64,000 nucleotides of DNA, from NCBI GenBank assembly GCA_947039505.1, contig CAMQYZ010000002.1, positions 120,693-184,692 on the forward strand, in the 5' to 3' direction. How positions within the stretch are numbered: position 1 is the first letter of the stretch; each line of letters begins with the position of its first letter. Both the position numbers and the translations under genes were made by a program. Positions 1 to 11,364 of this stretch are shown in pieces. The notes under the pieces were generated by a model, which worked only from the letters and a program-made list of their open reading frames with translations, was not told the origin of the DNA and ran no database searches. Source of the stretch: an uncultured Mycoplasma sp. Lineage in GTDB: Bacteria; Bacillota_I; Bacilli_A; Mycoplasmatales; Metamycoplasmataceae.

Positions 1-1
1 A

Positions 2-1252
2 GGAACAATCCTGACTGTTATTAGAGAAACATATGAAAATTTAGAAAAAAATGTAAAGCCATCAATGAGTATCATAAAAATTTTTGAAATGGCCTTACAA
101 TATGCAAGAAAAAGTTGCGATAATACACCTAATTTATTGGCTGTTTTAAAAGAAGTTGGTGTTGTTGATTCTGGTGGTGAAGGATTAAATATAATTTTGG
201 AAGGTGTTTTACAGTCTTTAAAAGGTGAACCAATTCAAATTTCAAAAGAAGAAGCACAAATGCAACAATTCACTGGTGAATTAGAAATTTATGATGGAGA
301 ATTCGGATATTGTACAGAACTAATTTTAAAATTGGAGCAAACAGTAAAATTTAGTAAACCAGAATTTGTAAAGGGTTTATCAAAATTAGGTAATTCTATT
401 GTTGTAGTTCAAGATGAAGAAATTGTAAAAATTCATATACATGCTCTACATCCAGGTAAGGTTTTGAATTATGCACAAAAATTTGGTGAATTTGATGCTA
501 TCAAATCTGAAAATATGACTATTCAAGCAGGAGATACAAAATCTAATATTACTTTACAAGAAAAAAAATATAACAGTCCTAATGCTAAGAAAAAAACTTC
601 AGCTATTATTTCATGCAACACAGGATCTGGGATCATTGAATTAATGAAAGAGTATGAATGTGATTATATTATTGAGGGTGGTCAAACAAATAATCCTTCA
701 GCACAAGATATTATTGAAGCTATTAAATTTGTTAATGCTGACAATATTTTTATATTACCTAATAATTCAAATATTATTCTGACAGCTCAACAAGCAGCAA
801 AAATTATTAAAAACAAAAACATTAGAGTTCTTTCTACAAAAACTCAAGTAGAAGGAATTACAGCGATGTTGAATTTTTCATCTGAACTAAGTTTGGAAGA
901 AAATTTAGAAGAAATAGAATCATCATTAAAAAACTTAGTGACTGGTCAAATTACAGCAGCTATAAAAGATACAACAATAAATAATGTCAAAGTCAAAAAA
1001 GGTGAATTTTTAATGATGATTGAAAATAAAATTGTGGGTTGTAAAAGAAATATAATAAAAGCTGGTCAAGCTTTGGTAAAAGAAATGTTATCGAAAAAAA
1101 ATGCAGAAATAGTTGTTATTTATTATGGTGCAGATTCAACAAAATTAGATGCTGATGAATTAGAGAAATATATTATTTCTAATTTTGATGTGGAAGTGGA
1201 AATTTATAATGGAGATCAACCTATTTATAATTTTTTGATTAGTGTAGAATAG
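2..1252 (+). CDS. fakA: Fatty acid kinase subunit FakA (DAK2/YloV family), 5' end outside window
   Basis: The reading frame is open from base 2, so the N-terminal part lies outside the window. It begins in the DAK2 (Dha kinase L-like) domain at GTILTVIRE and continues with VVDSGGEGL, typical of the YloV family. The remaining ~400 residues match the long C-terminal region of YloV proteins. FakA phosphorylates fatty acids carried by a FakB protein to give acyl phosphate. The next gene, plsX, 5 bp downstream, acts on the same acyl phosphate, so the pair forms a lipid-precursor unit. No FakB gene is seen here. Family assignment is firm; the kinase role is inferred from the family and from plsX. 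Confidence 0.88.
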   Translation, partial: GTILTVIRETYENLEKNVKPSMSIIKIFEMALQYARKSCDNTPNLLAVLKEVGVVDSGGEGLNIILEGVLQSLKGEPIQISKEEAQMQQFTGELEIYDGEFGYCTELILKLEQTVKFSKPEFVKGLSKLGNSIVVVQDEEIVKIHIHALHPGKVLNYAQKFGEFDAIKSENMTIQAGDTKSNITLQEKKYNSPNAKKKTSAIISCNTGSGIIELMKEYECDYIIEGGQTNNPSAQDIIEAIKFVNADNIFILPNNSNIILTAQQAAKIIKNKNIRVLSTKTQVEGITAMLNFSSELSLEENLEEIESSLKNLVTGQITAAIKDTTINNVKVKKGEFLMMIENKIVGCKRNIIKAGQALVKEMLSKKNAEIVVIYYGADSTKLDADELEKYIISNFDVEVEIYNGDQPIYNFLISVE

Positions 1253-1257
1253 ATTTT

Positions 1258-2244
1258 ATGAAAAAAATAGCTTTTGATGTAATGGGAAATGACAATGGAG
1301 TAGAAGGGGCAATTAGTGCTTCAATGAAATTTGTCCAAAAATATGAAGATTATTCCATAGTTTTAATTGGTGATAAGGAATTAATTAACCAAACACTTAT
1401 TTCACATGAAAGAATAAGTGTTGTCCACAATGCTAGTAATCTAGATAAAAATTCTAATATTAGAAATGCTCATATGGATAATAACTCTATGACAGATGCA
1501 TTGAAGATGTTAAAAGAAGGTCAAGTTAATGGTTGTCTTTCCTCTGGAGATTCAGCGAGATTAATGGTTTCGTCTATATTTATTTTGAAAAGATTAAAAG
1601 GAATTAGTAGACCTGCCTTTATGCCTATTTTTCCAACTATTATTAAAAACAAAAAATTTGTTATGTTAGATGTGGGTGCTAATTTAGATATTAATGTAGA
1701 ACACCTAGTTCAATGAGCTAAATTGGGTGTTGCTTTTACCTCTACAGTTTTGAAAATTAAAGATCCTAAAGTAAGTATTTTAAATGTTGGTACTGAAGAT
1801 AATAAAGGTTTTCCGCAACACCAAGAAGCTCATTTAGAGTTGAAAAAATTAAAGAGCGAAAATAAAATGAATTATGTTGGTTTTATTGAAGCGCGTGATA
1901 TTCTTGCTGGCGATGTTGACGTTATTGTTTCAGATGGATATGGTGGAAATATTGCTTTAAAATCTATGGAAGGAGCGATCTTGAATTTCCAAAAAATAAT
2001 TAAAGAGAATTTAACTTCAAATATTTTTAGAAAAATTAATGCTCTTTTATTAAAGGGTGCTTTCAACAACATTAAAGAACATTTAGATTATCGTAATGTT
2101 GGTGCTGCTTGAATTATTGGTGTTGATGGAATAGTTATTAAGTGTCATGGCTCTTCAGACGAAAAAGCATATCAAGGGGCATTGTTGCAATTAAAGCAAG
2201 GTTTAGATTTAAATGGTTTGGAAGAATTTAAAAAGGTTTTATAA
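1258..2244 (+). CDS. plsX: Phosphate acyltransferase PlsX
   Basis: PlsX interconverts acyl-ACP and acyl phosphate; the latter is the donor for PlsY in membrane phospholipid synthesis. The protein is 328 aa, normal for the family. It starts with the typical KKIAFDVMGND and carries GDSARLM and later DVIVSDGYGGN. Two in-frame TGA codons (1714, 2110) read as Trp. It starts 5 bp after fakA and its stop overlaps the rnc start (taATG), so the genes are translationally coupled. In most Firmicutes fabD, fabG and acpP lie between plsX and rnc. They are absent here, which suggests use of host fatty acids. Confidence 0.93.
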
Positions 2245-2933
2245 TGAAGCAACTATTAATTAAGGATTTTTTAGATAAATATAAAATTGAATATCAAAAT
2301 ATTGATTACTATCAAAGAGCAGTTACTCACACTACCTATTCAAATGAACATAAAAATTCTGAGTCATATGAAATGTTAGAGTTATTAGGTGATTCAATAA
2401 TTCAAGCAAAATCTACTTTAATAATCTTTAAACATTTTAAGAAAATTGGTGTAGGTGAAGCAACACAAATTAGATCAAAAAATGTAGACAATATAGCTCT
2501 TGCTAAAATAACTAAAGAGTTGGGATTAAATAACTATTTATTGTGCTCAAATAATAGAGAAGAGTTAATTAATAAACCTAAGATATGTGCAGATCTTTTT
2601 GAATCTTTTATTGGTGCACTATTTTTAGATTTGGGACACGAAGCTGTTGATAAATTTTTAGCAAAATTTTTAGCACCTAAAATCAAATTAACAGACAAAC
2701 ACAATCTTAAAGATTTTAAAACTAAATTTCAAGAATTGATTCAATCTCATTCAACAACAGAGATATTCTATATATCGACTAAACAACCTGATAATAACTT
2801 TAAAACTAAATTAATGCATGATGAAAAGTGTTATGGAGTAGGATATGGAAAAACTAAAAAAATAGCGGAAAATTTTGCTGCTCAAAATGCTTTAGAAAAA
2901 AATAGCTCATTAGTAAAAAAACAAATTTCATAA
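2244..2933 (+). CDS. rnc: Ribonuclease III
   Basis: RNase III cleaves double-stranded RNA, notably rRNA precursors. The 229-aa protein has the endonuclease domain first, with the signature variant YEMLELLGDS near residue 43 and the second acidic cluster DLFESFIGALFLD near residue 118. The C-terminal ~70 residues form the dsRNA-binding domain, ending with the typical GKTKKIAENFAAQNAL. The start overlaps the plsX stop by one base. The plsX-rnc-smc order is the conserved Firmicutes arrangement. An 83-bp gap before smc contains a short dyad (AAATGT/ACATTT near 2960) and a TATAAT-like box, so smc may also have its own promoter. Confidence 0.93.
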   Translation: MKQLLIKDFLDKYKIEYQNIDYYQRAVTHTTYSNEHKNSESYEMLELLGDSIIQAKSTLIIFKHFKKIGVGEATQIRSKNVDNIALAKITKELGLNNYLLCSNNREELINKPKICADLFESFIGALFLDLGHEAVDKFLAKFLAPKIKLTDKHNLKDFKTKFQELIQSHSTTEIFYISTKQPDNNFKTKLMHDEKCYGVGYGKTKKIAENFAAQNALEKNSSLVKKQIS

Positions 2934-3016
2934 TTGTTATATATAATTGTTTTTATGATAAATGTGATAACATTTTATTATAATTAATATGTAACAAAAA
3001 TTCATAAAGGAATCCC

Positions 3017-5965
3017 ATGAAATTAATAAAAGTAGAGGCTAAGGGCTTTAAATCATTTGCAGATAAAATAACTTTAAAATTTAATGGTGGAGTTGTTGGT
3101 ATTGTCGGGCCAAATGGTTCAGGTAAAAGTAATATCAATGATGCAATAAAATGAGTTCTAGGAGAACAATCTTTCAAGGCTCTTCGTGGTGATAATATGG
3201 AAGATATTATTTTTGCTGGTTCTAGAACAGAAAAAGAACAAAGTAAGTGTGAAGTAACTTTGACTTTTGATAATTCTGAAGGAAAACTTTCTATTCCTCA
3301 CAAAATATTTACAATTTCTAGAGTTCTTGAAAGAGGGAAGTCAGGAAATACTTATTATATTAATGATCAAATAGCAAGATATAGAGATATTAGAGAAATT
3401 GCTTTAGAATCTGGAATTTCTAAATCATCATTGGCAATAATATCTCAAGGTACAGTATCTGATATTGCTCAAGCAACACCTGAACAAAGAAGAGGGATTT
3501 TAGAGGACGCTGCTGGAACTAGTAAGTATAAATCTAAAAAAGTTGAAGCTTTAAGAAAGTTAGAAAAAACGCAAGAATCTTTAGAAAAAATTAATACTGT
3601 TGTTTTGGAATTGAAAAAGCAATTACAACCTTTAGAAAAGCAAGCTGCTAAAGCTGAAATTTATTTAGCTAAATCAAAAGAATTAAAAGAAGTAGAAGTT
3701 GGATTATTGGTTCATGATTTATCTGATTTTAATTTAAAATTAGACTCATTAAGAGCGGAGTTAATTGGAGTTCAAGAAACAAAGGAAGATTTAGAAACAA
3801 GAATTAAAGATCAAGAAATATCTATTGAACAAAATTTAGATTATAAAGTTAATTTAGAAAAGGAAATTAGAGAACTAAATTCTGATTTAGAAAAAATAAA
3901 TGAAAGTTTGTATAATCTAGAAGTTCGTTTTAAAAATGAAGAACAAAAAAGAGAATTGATTATTAGTGGTCAAATTCAAGTTGCTAATTCAGAAAAAATT
4001 AATGCTATGAAATCACAATTAGAAATTTATTCATCAGAAGTTCAACATTTTAAAAAGTGAGGAGAATCTTCAATTCAAAATGTTAGAAATAAAAAAGAAG
4101 AAGTTAATAATATTGAATTGAATATCGCAACTTTAAGACTAAAGTCTAATACTATGAAAACTAATCTTTTGAAAGTTAAAACAAAAATTGATGTTTTAGT
4201 TGATCATAAAGAAAATAAAACTAATTTATTTAAAGGTACTAAAACAATTATTGATAATAAATCATTATTTAAAGGAATGCAAGGAACTGTTTCGGATATT
4301 ATTAATGTTCCTGAACAATATGCATCAGCAATTGAATCTATTTTGCAAAATGCATTACAACATATTGTTGTTGATGCTTCTGAAACTGCTATTAAAATGA
4401 TTGAATTTTTAAAAGCGAATAATGGTGGAAGAGCAACTTTCATTCCTTTATCATCTATTAATGAAAAAGAAATTAGAACAGATTATTTATTACAAATAAA
4501 CAATAAATCTGGTTTTATTGGTGTTGCTTCTGAGTTGGTGAGTTCTGATGATAAATATTCTACTCTTATCAAGTTTTTACTAGGGAATACAATTATTGTT
4601 GAAGACATTCAATCTGCCAATACAATATCACATTTGGTTGATAAAAAATATTTGATTGCATCATTAGATGGTGATTTAATTAGAGTTGGTGGAATCATGA
4701 CAGGTGGAACAAAAATCAATAGTTCTAATCTTATTGGTATTGAAGATCAAATTAGACAATTACATGAAATTATTCCTGGATTAACTAAAAGTATTGATAT
4801 TGCTAATATTGAAATTACTAAATTAGAAAACATTAAAGAAGAAAAACAAAGTTTAATTAATGAATTAACTATTGAAATAGTAAAAAATAATGAAAAACAC
4901 GATAATGTTGAAAAGCAATTTCTAGATTTAAAATTAGATTTTGAAACACAAAGTAAAAAAACTTTTGATGCTGATTCATTTCAAAGTATTGATGGTTCAT
5001 TAAATGAATTGAAATCAAGTAAAGGTATTGTGCAAGCAACTTTGAGATCTAAGCGTGAAAAATTAGAATTAATTGATGTTTCAATTTCAAGAACTACACT
5101 TTCAAAACAAGAACTTGAAAAATCTTTAAGATTAATTATTTCAAATTCAAGTGAAAAAATTACCGAAAAAACAAAAGCTGAATTTTATGTTCAAGAAGCT
5201 ACCAAAAGACTTAGTGAGCATTATCATTTAACTTTTGAAACAGCTAAAGAAAATTTTATTCTTACTTTAAAATTAGATGATGCTCGTGAAATTGTTTCTC
5301 GTTTAAAAACAGAAATTGATGAATTAGGAAATGTTAATCTTGAAGCAATTAAACTTTATGCTGAAATTAAAGAACGTCATGATGATATATTTGCTAATCA
5401 AGAAGAATTAACGGAAGCTAAAAACATTATTTTAGAAGCTATTTCTGAAATGGATAAAATTATTATTTCTAGAATTTCTTCAACTTTGGAATTAGTTAAT
5501 GAAGAATTTAATTTAGTTTTTCAAAAAATGTTTGGTGGAGGCGAGGCAAGAGTTTTCTTGGTAGACCCACGTGATGTTTTAGAATCAGGAGTTGATATTC
5601 AAGCACAACCTCCAGGTAAAAGTGTTAAAAACTTGAAATTATTCTCAGGTGGTGAAAAAGCACTAATAGCTATTTCTTTGTTATTTGCTATTATTAAAGC
5701 TAAACCATTACCTTTATGTATTTTGGATGAAGTTGAAGCTGCTCTTGATGAATCAAATGTTGTAAGATATGCAGAGTTTTTACAATCATTGAAAGAAAAC
5801 ACTCAATTTATAGTTATTACTCATAGACATGGAACAATGTCGCGTGTTGATGATTTATTTGGCGCAACAATGCAAAAAAGAGGTGTTACTACATTTTTTA
5901 GTATTGAACTCGCTAAGGCTAAGGCTTTGGTGGCAAACACACAAGAAACTATGTTGGATAATTAA
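3017..5965 (+). CDS. smc: Chromosome segregation ATPase SMC
   Basis: SMC proteins condense and segregate the chromosome. The 982-aa product has Walker A GPNGSGKS at residues 31-38, followed by the KWVLGEQS helix in which Trp is TGA. Two long coiled coils flank the hinge at about residues 400-580 (GTVSDIINVPEQY to VGGIMTGGT). The C-terminal ABC signature FSGGEKAL starts at residue 876 and precedes the Walker B segment CILDEVEAALD. The length is somewhat below the ~1190 aa of Bacillus SMC, as expected from shorter coiled coils. ATG 3017 is preceded by AAGGA. No scpA or scpB is present nearby. Confidence 0.95.
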
Positions 5966-5973
5966 GGAAAAAA

Positions 5974-6951
5974 ATGTACAAGGATAAATTTGATGGAATA
6001 GAAACTGAAAAAGCTGTGTTTTTTGTTAAACAAAATTTTGTGAAAAATTTAGAAAAAGCTTTAAATATAATCAAGGTTTCTTCACCATTATTTTTAGATA
6101 AAACTATGAGTTTAAATGATCATCTAAATGATGATGGCAATCCTGTTTCGTTTAATTATCAAGAAAATGAATTTGAAATTATTCAATCTTTAGCAAAATG
6201 AAAAAGACAAGAAATTAAAAATTTAAATTTTGATATCAATAGTGGATTATGAACTAATATGAAAGCTATAAGAGCCAATGAAGAAAAACTTTCTCCTTAT
6301 CATTCATTATATGTTGAGCAATTTGATTGAGAAAAAAGAATTTCTGAAAAAGACAGAACAATTACTTATTTAAAAGAAGTTGTTACATCTATTTATGATG
6401 CTATCAAAAAAACTTTATTTGAAACACAAAGTATATATCCTCAATTGGAAAATCAGCTACCAGATAAAATAACTTTTATTACTACTGAAGAACTTTATTT
6501 AATGTATCCTAAATTAACTGCTAAAGAAAGAGAGAATGCTTTTGCAATTAAAACTAAAGCATTTTTTTTAATGGGAATTGGTCACAAATTAAGCCACAAT
6601 AAACCACATGATGATCGAGCTGCTGATTATGATGATTGAAATTTAAATGGTGACTTAATATTATATAATCCTTTGCACAACAATGCTATGGAAATAAGTT
6701 CGATGGGGATTAGAGTAAATGCAGAATCTTTAAAAAACCAAATCGAATTAAAAAATAAGAAAACTAATTTAGCTGAATATCATAAGAGCATTGCGCAAAA
6801 TACGATGCCTTTTACTATAGGTGGTGGAATAGGTCAATCTAGACTTTTGATGTTTATATTGGAAAAATATCACATTGGAGAATTTCAACGCTCTTTTTGG
6901 TCAAAAGAAATAAGAGATGAAATGAAAAAAATGGGAATTAAATTAAAATAA
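5974..6951 (+). CDS. asnA: Aspartate--ammonia ligase AsnA
   Basis: AsnA makes asparagine from aspartate and ammonia with ATP and has a class II aminoacyl-tRNA synthetase-like fold. The 325-aa length matches the family (~330). Characteristic segments are [17 protein letters not shown] near the start, [21 protein letters not shown], and [14 protein letters not shown] near the C-terminus. Several Trp codons are TGA, but one TGG is also used (6898). ATG 5974 has a good AGGAAAAA ribosome-binding site. The gene lies 8 bp after smc and 2 bp before uvrB, so all three are probably cotranscribed. Confidence 0.93.
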
Positions 6952-6953
6952 AA

Positions 6954-8927
6954 ATGAAATTCAAATTAAATTCAAACTATCAACCATCAGGAGATCAACC
7001 CTTAGCAATCAAAGAACTTATTAAAGGGATTGAGGCCAAGAAAAAAAATCAGGTTTTGTTAGGTGTTACAGGTTCTGGAAAAACTTTTACTATAGCAAAT
7101 GTTATTGCGCATGTCAATAAACCTGTAATTATTTTATCTCATAATAAAACACTTGCTTCGCAACTATATAGTGAACTAAAAGGATTTTTCCCTGAAAATA
7201 GAGTAGAGTATTTTGTTTCTTATTTTGATTATTATAGACCTGAAGCTTACTTGCCTCAAAAAGATGTTTATGTAGATAAAACATCTAAAACCAATCAAGA
7301 TTTAGAAGCTATGAGAATGGCGTCTTTAAATGCCTTAACTATGAGAAAAGACTCAATTGTAGTTGCTTCTGTGGCTGCAATATATGGATCTATTAATCCT
7401 CAAGAATATAAATCATCTTTTTATAATATAGAGGTTGGAATGATTGTTAAAAGAAATGTTTTTTTTATCAATTTAATCAAAAGACATTATCAAAGAAACA
7501 ATATTGATTTACCTTCCGGATCTTTTAGTGTCAAAGGAGATGTTATAGAAATAGCTCCCTCATGATCTAATGAGTATTTAATTAGGATTGAATTTTTTGG
7601 TGATGAAATTGAAAAGATTGCTCGAATAGACCCTTTAACCAAGAAGGTCAAAAAATTCTATAACTCTTTGGTTATTTTTCCGGCAGCAATATATTCTGTC
7701 CAAGATGAAACAATTAATACTGCAATTAATTTGATTGAACTAGAATTAGAAGAAAGATTAAAATATTTTAAAAGTAATGGAAAATTACTAGAACATCAAA
7801 GACTCAAAGATAGAACAACAAATGATATTGATTCATTAAAAGAATTTGGTTTCTGTTCGGGGATAGAAAATTATGCTAGACACATTGATGGCAGAGAACA
7901 AGATGAAAAACCCTTTACCATTATTGACTATTTACCTAAAGATGCGTTATTGATTATTGATGAATCTCATATGATGATTCCTCAGTTAAATGCTATGTAT
8001 AATGGAGATAGAGCTCGTAAGATGAATTTAGTAGATTATGGTTTTAGATTGCCTTCTGCGTTGGATAATAGACCATTAAGATTTGATGAATTTGAGAAAT
8101 ATAATTTTCAAACGATATTTGTTTCTGCAACACCCGGAGATTATGAAGTAGATTTAGTTGAAGGTGAAATCGTTTCTCAAATTATTAGACCAACAGGGTT
8201 ACTAGATCCAACTATTGAAATATTTCCTTCTATAAATCAAATAGAAGATATATATGACAGAATTCAAAAACAAATTAATAAAAATGAGCGAACATTTATT
8301 TTAACAACTACTAAAAGAACTAGTGAAGAATTAACTAAGCATTTTCAAACTTTGGGTGTTAAAATTGCCTATATTCATTCAGAACATAAAACTTTAGAAA
8401 GAAACGAAATACTTCGCAAATTACGAAAAGGTGTTTATGATGTAGTTATTGGTATTAATTTACTTAGAGAAGGTATAGATATACCTGAGGTATCTTTGAT
8501 TTTAGTATTAGATGCAGATAAGGAATCTTTTTTTAGATCTAAAAGAAGTTTGATACAAATAACTGGTAGAGCGGCAAGAAATGTTAACGGACATGTTGTG
8601 TTTTATGCAGATGATATTAGTAATAGTATGCAAGAAACTATAAATGATAATAAATTTAAACGATCTTTACAAGAAAAATATAATAAATTACATAACATTG
8701 TTCCGCAAACTATTATAAAGCCTATTCCAGAGCCAATTCAAGGACATGACTTACAAAATGCAATTGATTATGTTTTAAATATTAATAAAAAGAAAGCTAA
8801 AAAAACTGAGATTATTAAAATGATTGCTAGTTTAAAAAAAGATATGCAAGCATCAGCTAAAGAATTGGATTTTGAAAGAGCCACTGAAATTAGGGATATT
8901 ATTTTTGAATTAGAAGCCGAGCTATAA
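6954..8927 (+). CDS. uvrB: Excinuclease ABC subunit B
   Basis: UvrB is the damage-verifying helicase of nucleotide excision repair and loads UvrC after UvrA has found a lesion. The 657-aa protein has Walker A GVTGSGKT at about residues 37-44 and the beta-hairpin region [16 protein letters not shown]. The DEAD-like motif is [10 protein letters not shown], helicase motif VI is QITGRAARN, and a C-terminal UVR motif ([13 protein letters not shown]) contacts UvrC. The length is typical. The gene ends convergently with dnaI on the opposite strand, overlapping it by 6 bp. uvrA and uvrC are not in the window. Confidence 0.96.
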
Positions 8928-9770
8928 TTTTCTTCAATTATTACCAGTTAATAAAATAGGAACTGATAAAACTTCTATTCTTTCCATCAATCTTTTTGCC
9001 TTAAATGGACTAACATCAGTTCCCTTAGCAAATTCTTTACCTAATTTTTCATAAGAAAAGTTTGATGTAAAAAAAGTAGTTTTTTTAACTTGCATTCTAT
9101 GAGATAAAATAGTAAAAAAAATCTCGCTTATCATTCAAGAAGAACTTTTTTCAGAACCAATATCATCAATAAATAAAAAATCAACTTCTTTTAATTCATC
9201 AATTGTTTTTTTGTAACCGGTTGTAAATAATTGTTTTAAGTGACTAGCCAAATCATTTGCATTAATATAAGCAACTGTTTTATTTTTGGAAGCAAAATAA
9301 TTAGCTAACGATTGTGTAAAAAATGATTTTCCTGTTCCGAAATCACCATACAAATAAACACCTTTAAAATATTCATTATTAACAAAATTCTTCATAATAG
9401 TTTTTGTGAAATAAGACAACAAGTTTTGACGTTCTTTATTTCAAGTAAATTCATTATTTTTAATATTTTTGGTATCAAATGAAGGTAATAAAGAATAATC
9501 TATTACAGTTACGTTTTTTAAAATAAAATTGTTTTTATTTTCAATTTTTTGACCAATTTCAGTGGGAACTATTTTTCTAAAAATTCTTCCATTTGATTGT
9601 ATTTCAATTTCAGATGTATAAGCCATGTTTTTATTTTTAGCATCTTCTATAATATCCAAAAAAATAGGAATTGATTCTTCTATTTGATCATTTGTTAAGT
9701 TGTTTTTTTTGATTAGTTCAATAATTTTTTTATCATTTAAAATTTCTTTTTTAATTTGTTCAATATCCAT
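8922..9770 (-). CDS. dnaI: Primosomal protein DnaI-like helicase loader
   Basis: DnaI-type AAA+ proteins load the replicative helicase in Firmicutes. The 282-aa protein has an N-terminal helicase-binding region (~110 residues), Walker A GDFGTGKS at residues 142-149, and Walker B FLFIDDIG around residue 202. Three TGA codons read as Trp. The last is near the C-terminus (NNWRKL), which moves the true stop to 8922, inside the 3' end of uvrB. The dnaB-like gene lies immediately upstream (2-bp gap), reproducing the Bacillus dnaB-dnaI pair. The end-to-end overlap with uvrB leaves no room for a separate terminator. Confidence 0.88.
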
Positions 9771-9772
9771 TA

Positions 9773-10738
9773 TTACATTAATTCCTTAAGATCTTCTAAT
9801 AATTCATTTAGTGAAACTTCTTTAATTTCATTCATTACTGTATCTTTGGTTGTGATATTTCCAGATTCAAAATGACCTCAATCCAAGTCAGGACTTGTTT
9901 TTTTTGCTTTTCTAGATTGGATAGATTCATTTAGTGAATTATAAATATCTTTAAATGTTATTAAATTTCGTTCATACAAATCATTGGTAATCTTTTTTAC
10001 AAAATTGACTACTATTCTTCCATTACATTCAAAAGAATAATTAAGAATGGTATTAATTGATCTATCGCATAAACCTATGTTGCGAGAAAAATTAATATAT
10101 TCTTTTTGGCCAAAAGTCATCGCTCCTTTATCAATGAATTGAATATATTGATCTGGAGTCAAAGCTTTAATGGCATCATTATGATTTTCAAAGTTAGGTA
10201 ATTTCAAATCAGATGTTTCATATTCTTTAATTTCATTTTCTTCAAATGAGTAATCAAACATATCAAAATATTTGGCTGAAGTTTCAATATAGTCGTTTTT
10301 GCTTATAGGTCTTGGTTTGTGACTAGTAATAAGTTTTTCAAGAGCGATTTCACCAATTCTTTTAGATAAATTTGATTTTAATATATCATTAAGAATAAAT
10401 TTTTCTAATGTTAATGGTTTTAAAAGGGTAATCAACCCATTTTTATTATCATTTTTAACAAAAGTTCTAATTAAACCCACTGCCTCAAGGTTTTTTTTTG
10501 CCAAAATCAATTCTTCTTCACTCATCGCTAATGATTTTGCTAAATCATCTATATTAACGCCAGTTTTGTAAGCATTGTCAATTTGGTCTAATGAACTTAA
10601 ATATTCATATAAAACAGTAGAATAAGGCCCAATTATAGGTAAATAAAACAATCTTACAAAATTAAACTCATCTGAAGTTATTTTATTGAAATTTTCGATA
10701 AAAAAATATAAAATTTTCATTAAAGCCTCATCTTTCAC
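9773..10738 (-). CDS. DnaB/DnaD-like replication initiation protein
   Basis: The 321-aa product is the likely counterpart of Bacillus DnaB (helicase co-loader of the DnaD/DnaB superfamily), based on its place directly upstream of dnaI and downstream of coaE. The N-terminal winged-helix-like part contains FVRLFYLPIIGPYSTVLYEY, and the C-terminal part contains the DnaD-like ALTPDQYIQFIDKG region. A TGA at 9878 reads as Trp and extends the protein by about 35 residues to 9773. The start has GAGGGTG ahead of it. A strong inverted repeat just upstream (10750-10790) may control it. Primary-sequence similarity in this family is low, so synteny carries much of the call. Confidence 0.75.
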
Positions 10739-10749
10739 ACCCTCAAATA

Positions 10750-10790
10750 AAGGTATTAAACTTATTATATTATTTTAATATAATACCTTT
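10750..10790. repeat. Inverted repeat between coaE and dnaB-like gene
   Basis: The arms AAAGGTATTA (10750-10759) and TAATACCTTT (10781-10790) are perfectly complementary. An inner dyad, TATTATATT/AATATAATA on the minus strand, makes a branched structure possible. No T-tract follows on the minus strand, so this is not a classical terminator. It may be an operator or mRNA structure for the dnaB-dnaI pair. The 3' end of coaE reads through part of it. Confidence 0.5.
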
Positions 10791-11322
10791 GAAAAAAGAG
10801 TTTTCAATCTATGTTATTACTTATGTTATCCATATTAATATCCACATTTTCTTTCTTAGAAAACCCAGTGTTTATGGAGTCATAGAAGTCAAAATCATAG
10901 TTATCCACATTTTTAAATTTTAATATTTTTCTTCGAGTTTCCATACTTGCAGTAATATTCAAAGTTTTCTCAAATAAACTCTCAAAATTCACCATTTTAC
11001 TATACAAAATTGGTATTTCTACAAAATCATAATTATTTTTTTTCAAATGGTCGAAAAGTACAGGAAAAATCAAGTTTTCTAGTAAATTTAGACCATTTTT
11101 GCTAGATATTAATTTTTTAATCATTTTTCTATCAACTTCTTCATCATTAATATATTTAGGCCCTAATTTAGTTTTTATTAATTCATAGCATTTATTACCA
11201 TATTTGTACTGTTCAGCAAAAAAAAGATCACAATTTAGAGTTGAATATCCTAATTCACGAGCCTTATCTAATAAAAAAGTCTTGCCAACACATGTTTTGC
11301 CTATTATTGCTATCATTCTCAC
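10765..11322 (-). CDS. coaE: Dephospho-CoA kinase
   Basis: CoaE phosphorylates dephospho-CoA in the last step of CoA synthesis. The P-loop is GKTCVGKT at about residues 8-15, followed by the family's aspartate region (LNCDLFFAEQ). A TGA at 10804 reads as Trp and extends the protein by 13 residues (WKLFFQRYYIKII) to the stop at 10765, giving 185 aa, slightly short for CoaE. The C-terminal half is poorly conserved. Position before dnaB-dnaI matches the Firmicutes coaE-dnaB-dnaI order. It is divergent from cysS. The tail overlaps the inverted repeat at 10750-10790, so its last residues are less certain. Confidence 0.75.
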
Positions 11323-11350
11323 CCTCTTCCTTATATATATTAATATTAAA

Positions 11351-11358
11351 TGTATAAT
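11351..11358 (+). promoter_or_regulatory. Extended -10 promoter of cysS
   Basis: TGTATAAT is a near-perfect extended -10 element and lies 6 bp before ATG 11365. Transcription would start at or within a base or two of the start codon, giving a leaderless mRNA. This supports ATG 11365 over the in-frame ATG at 11350, which overlaps the -10. Confidence 0.5.
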
Positions 11359-11364
11359 AATATT

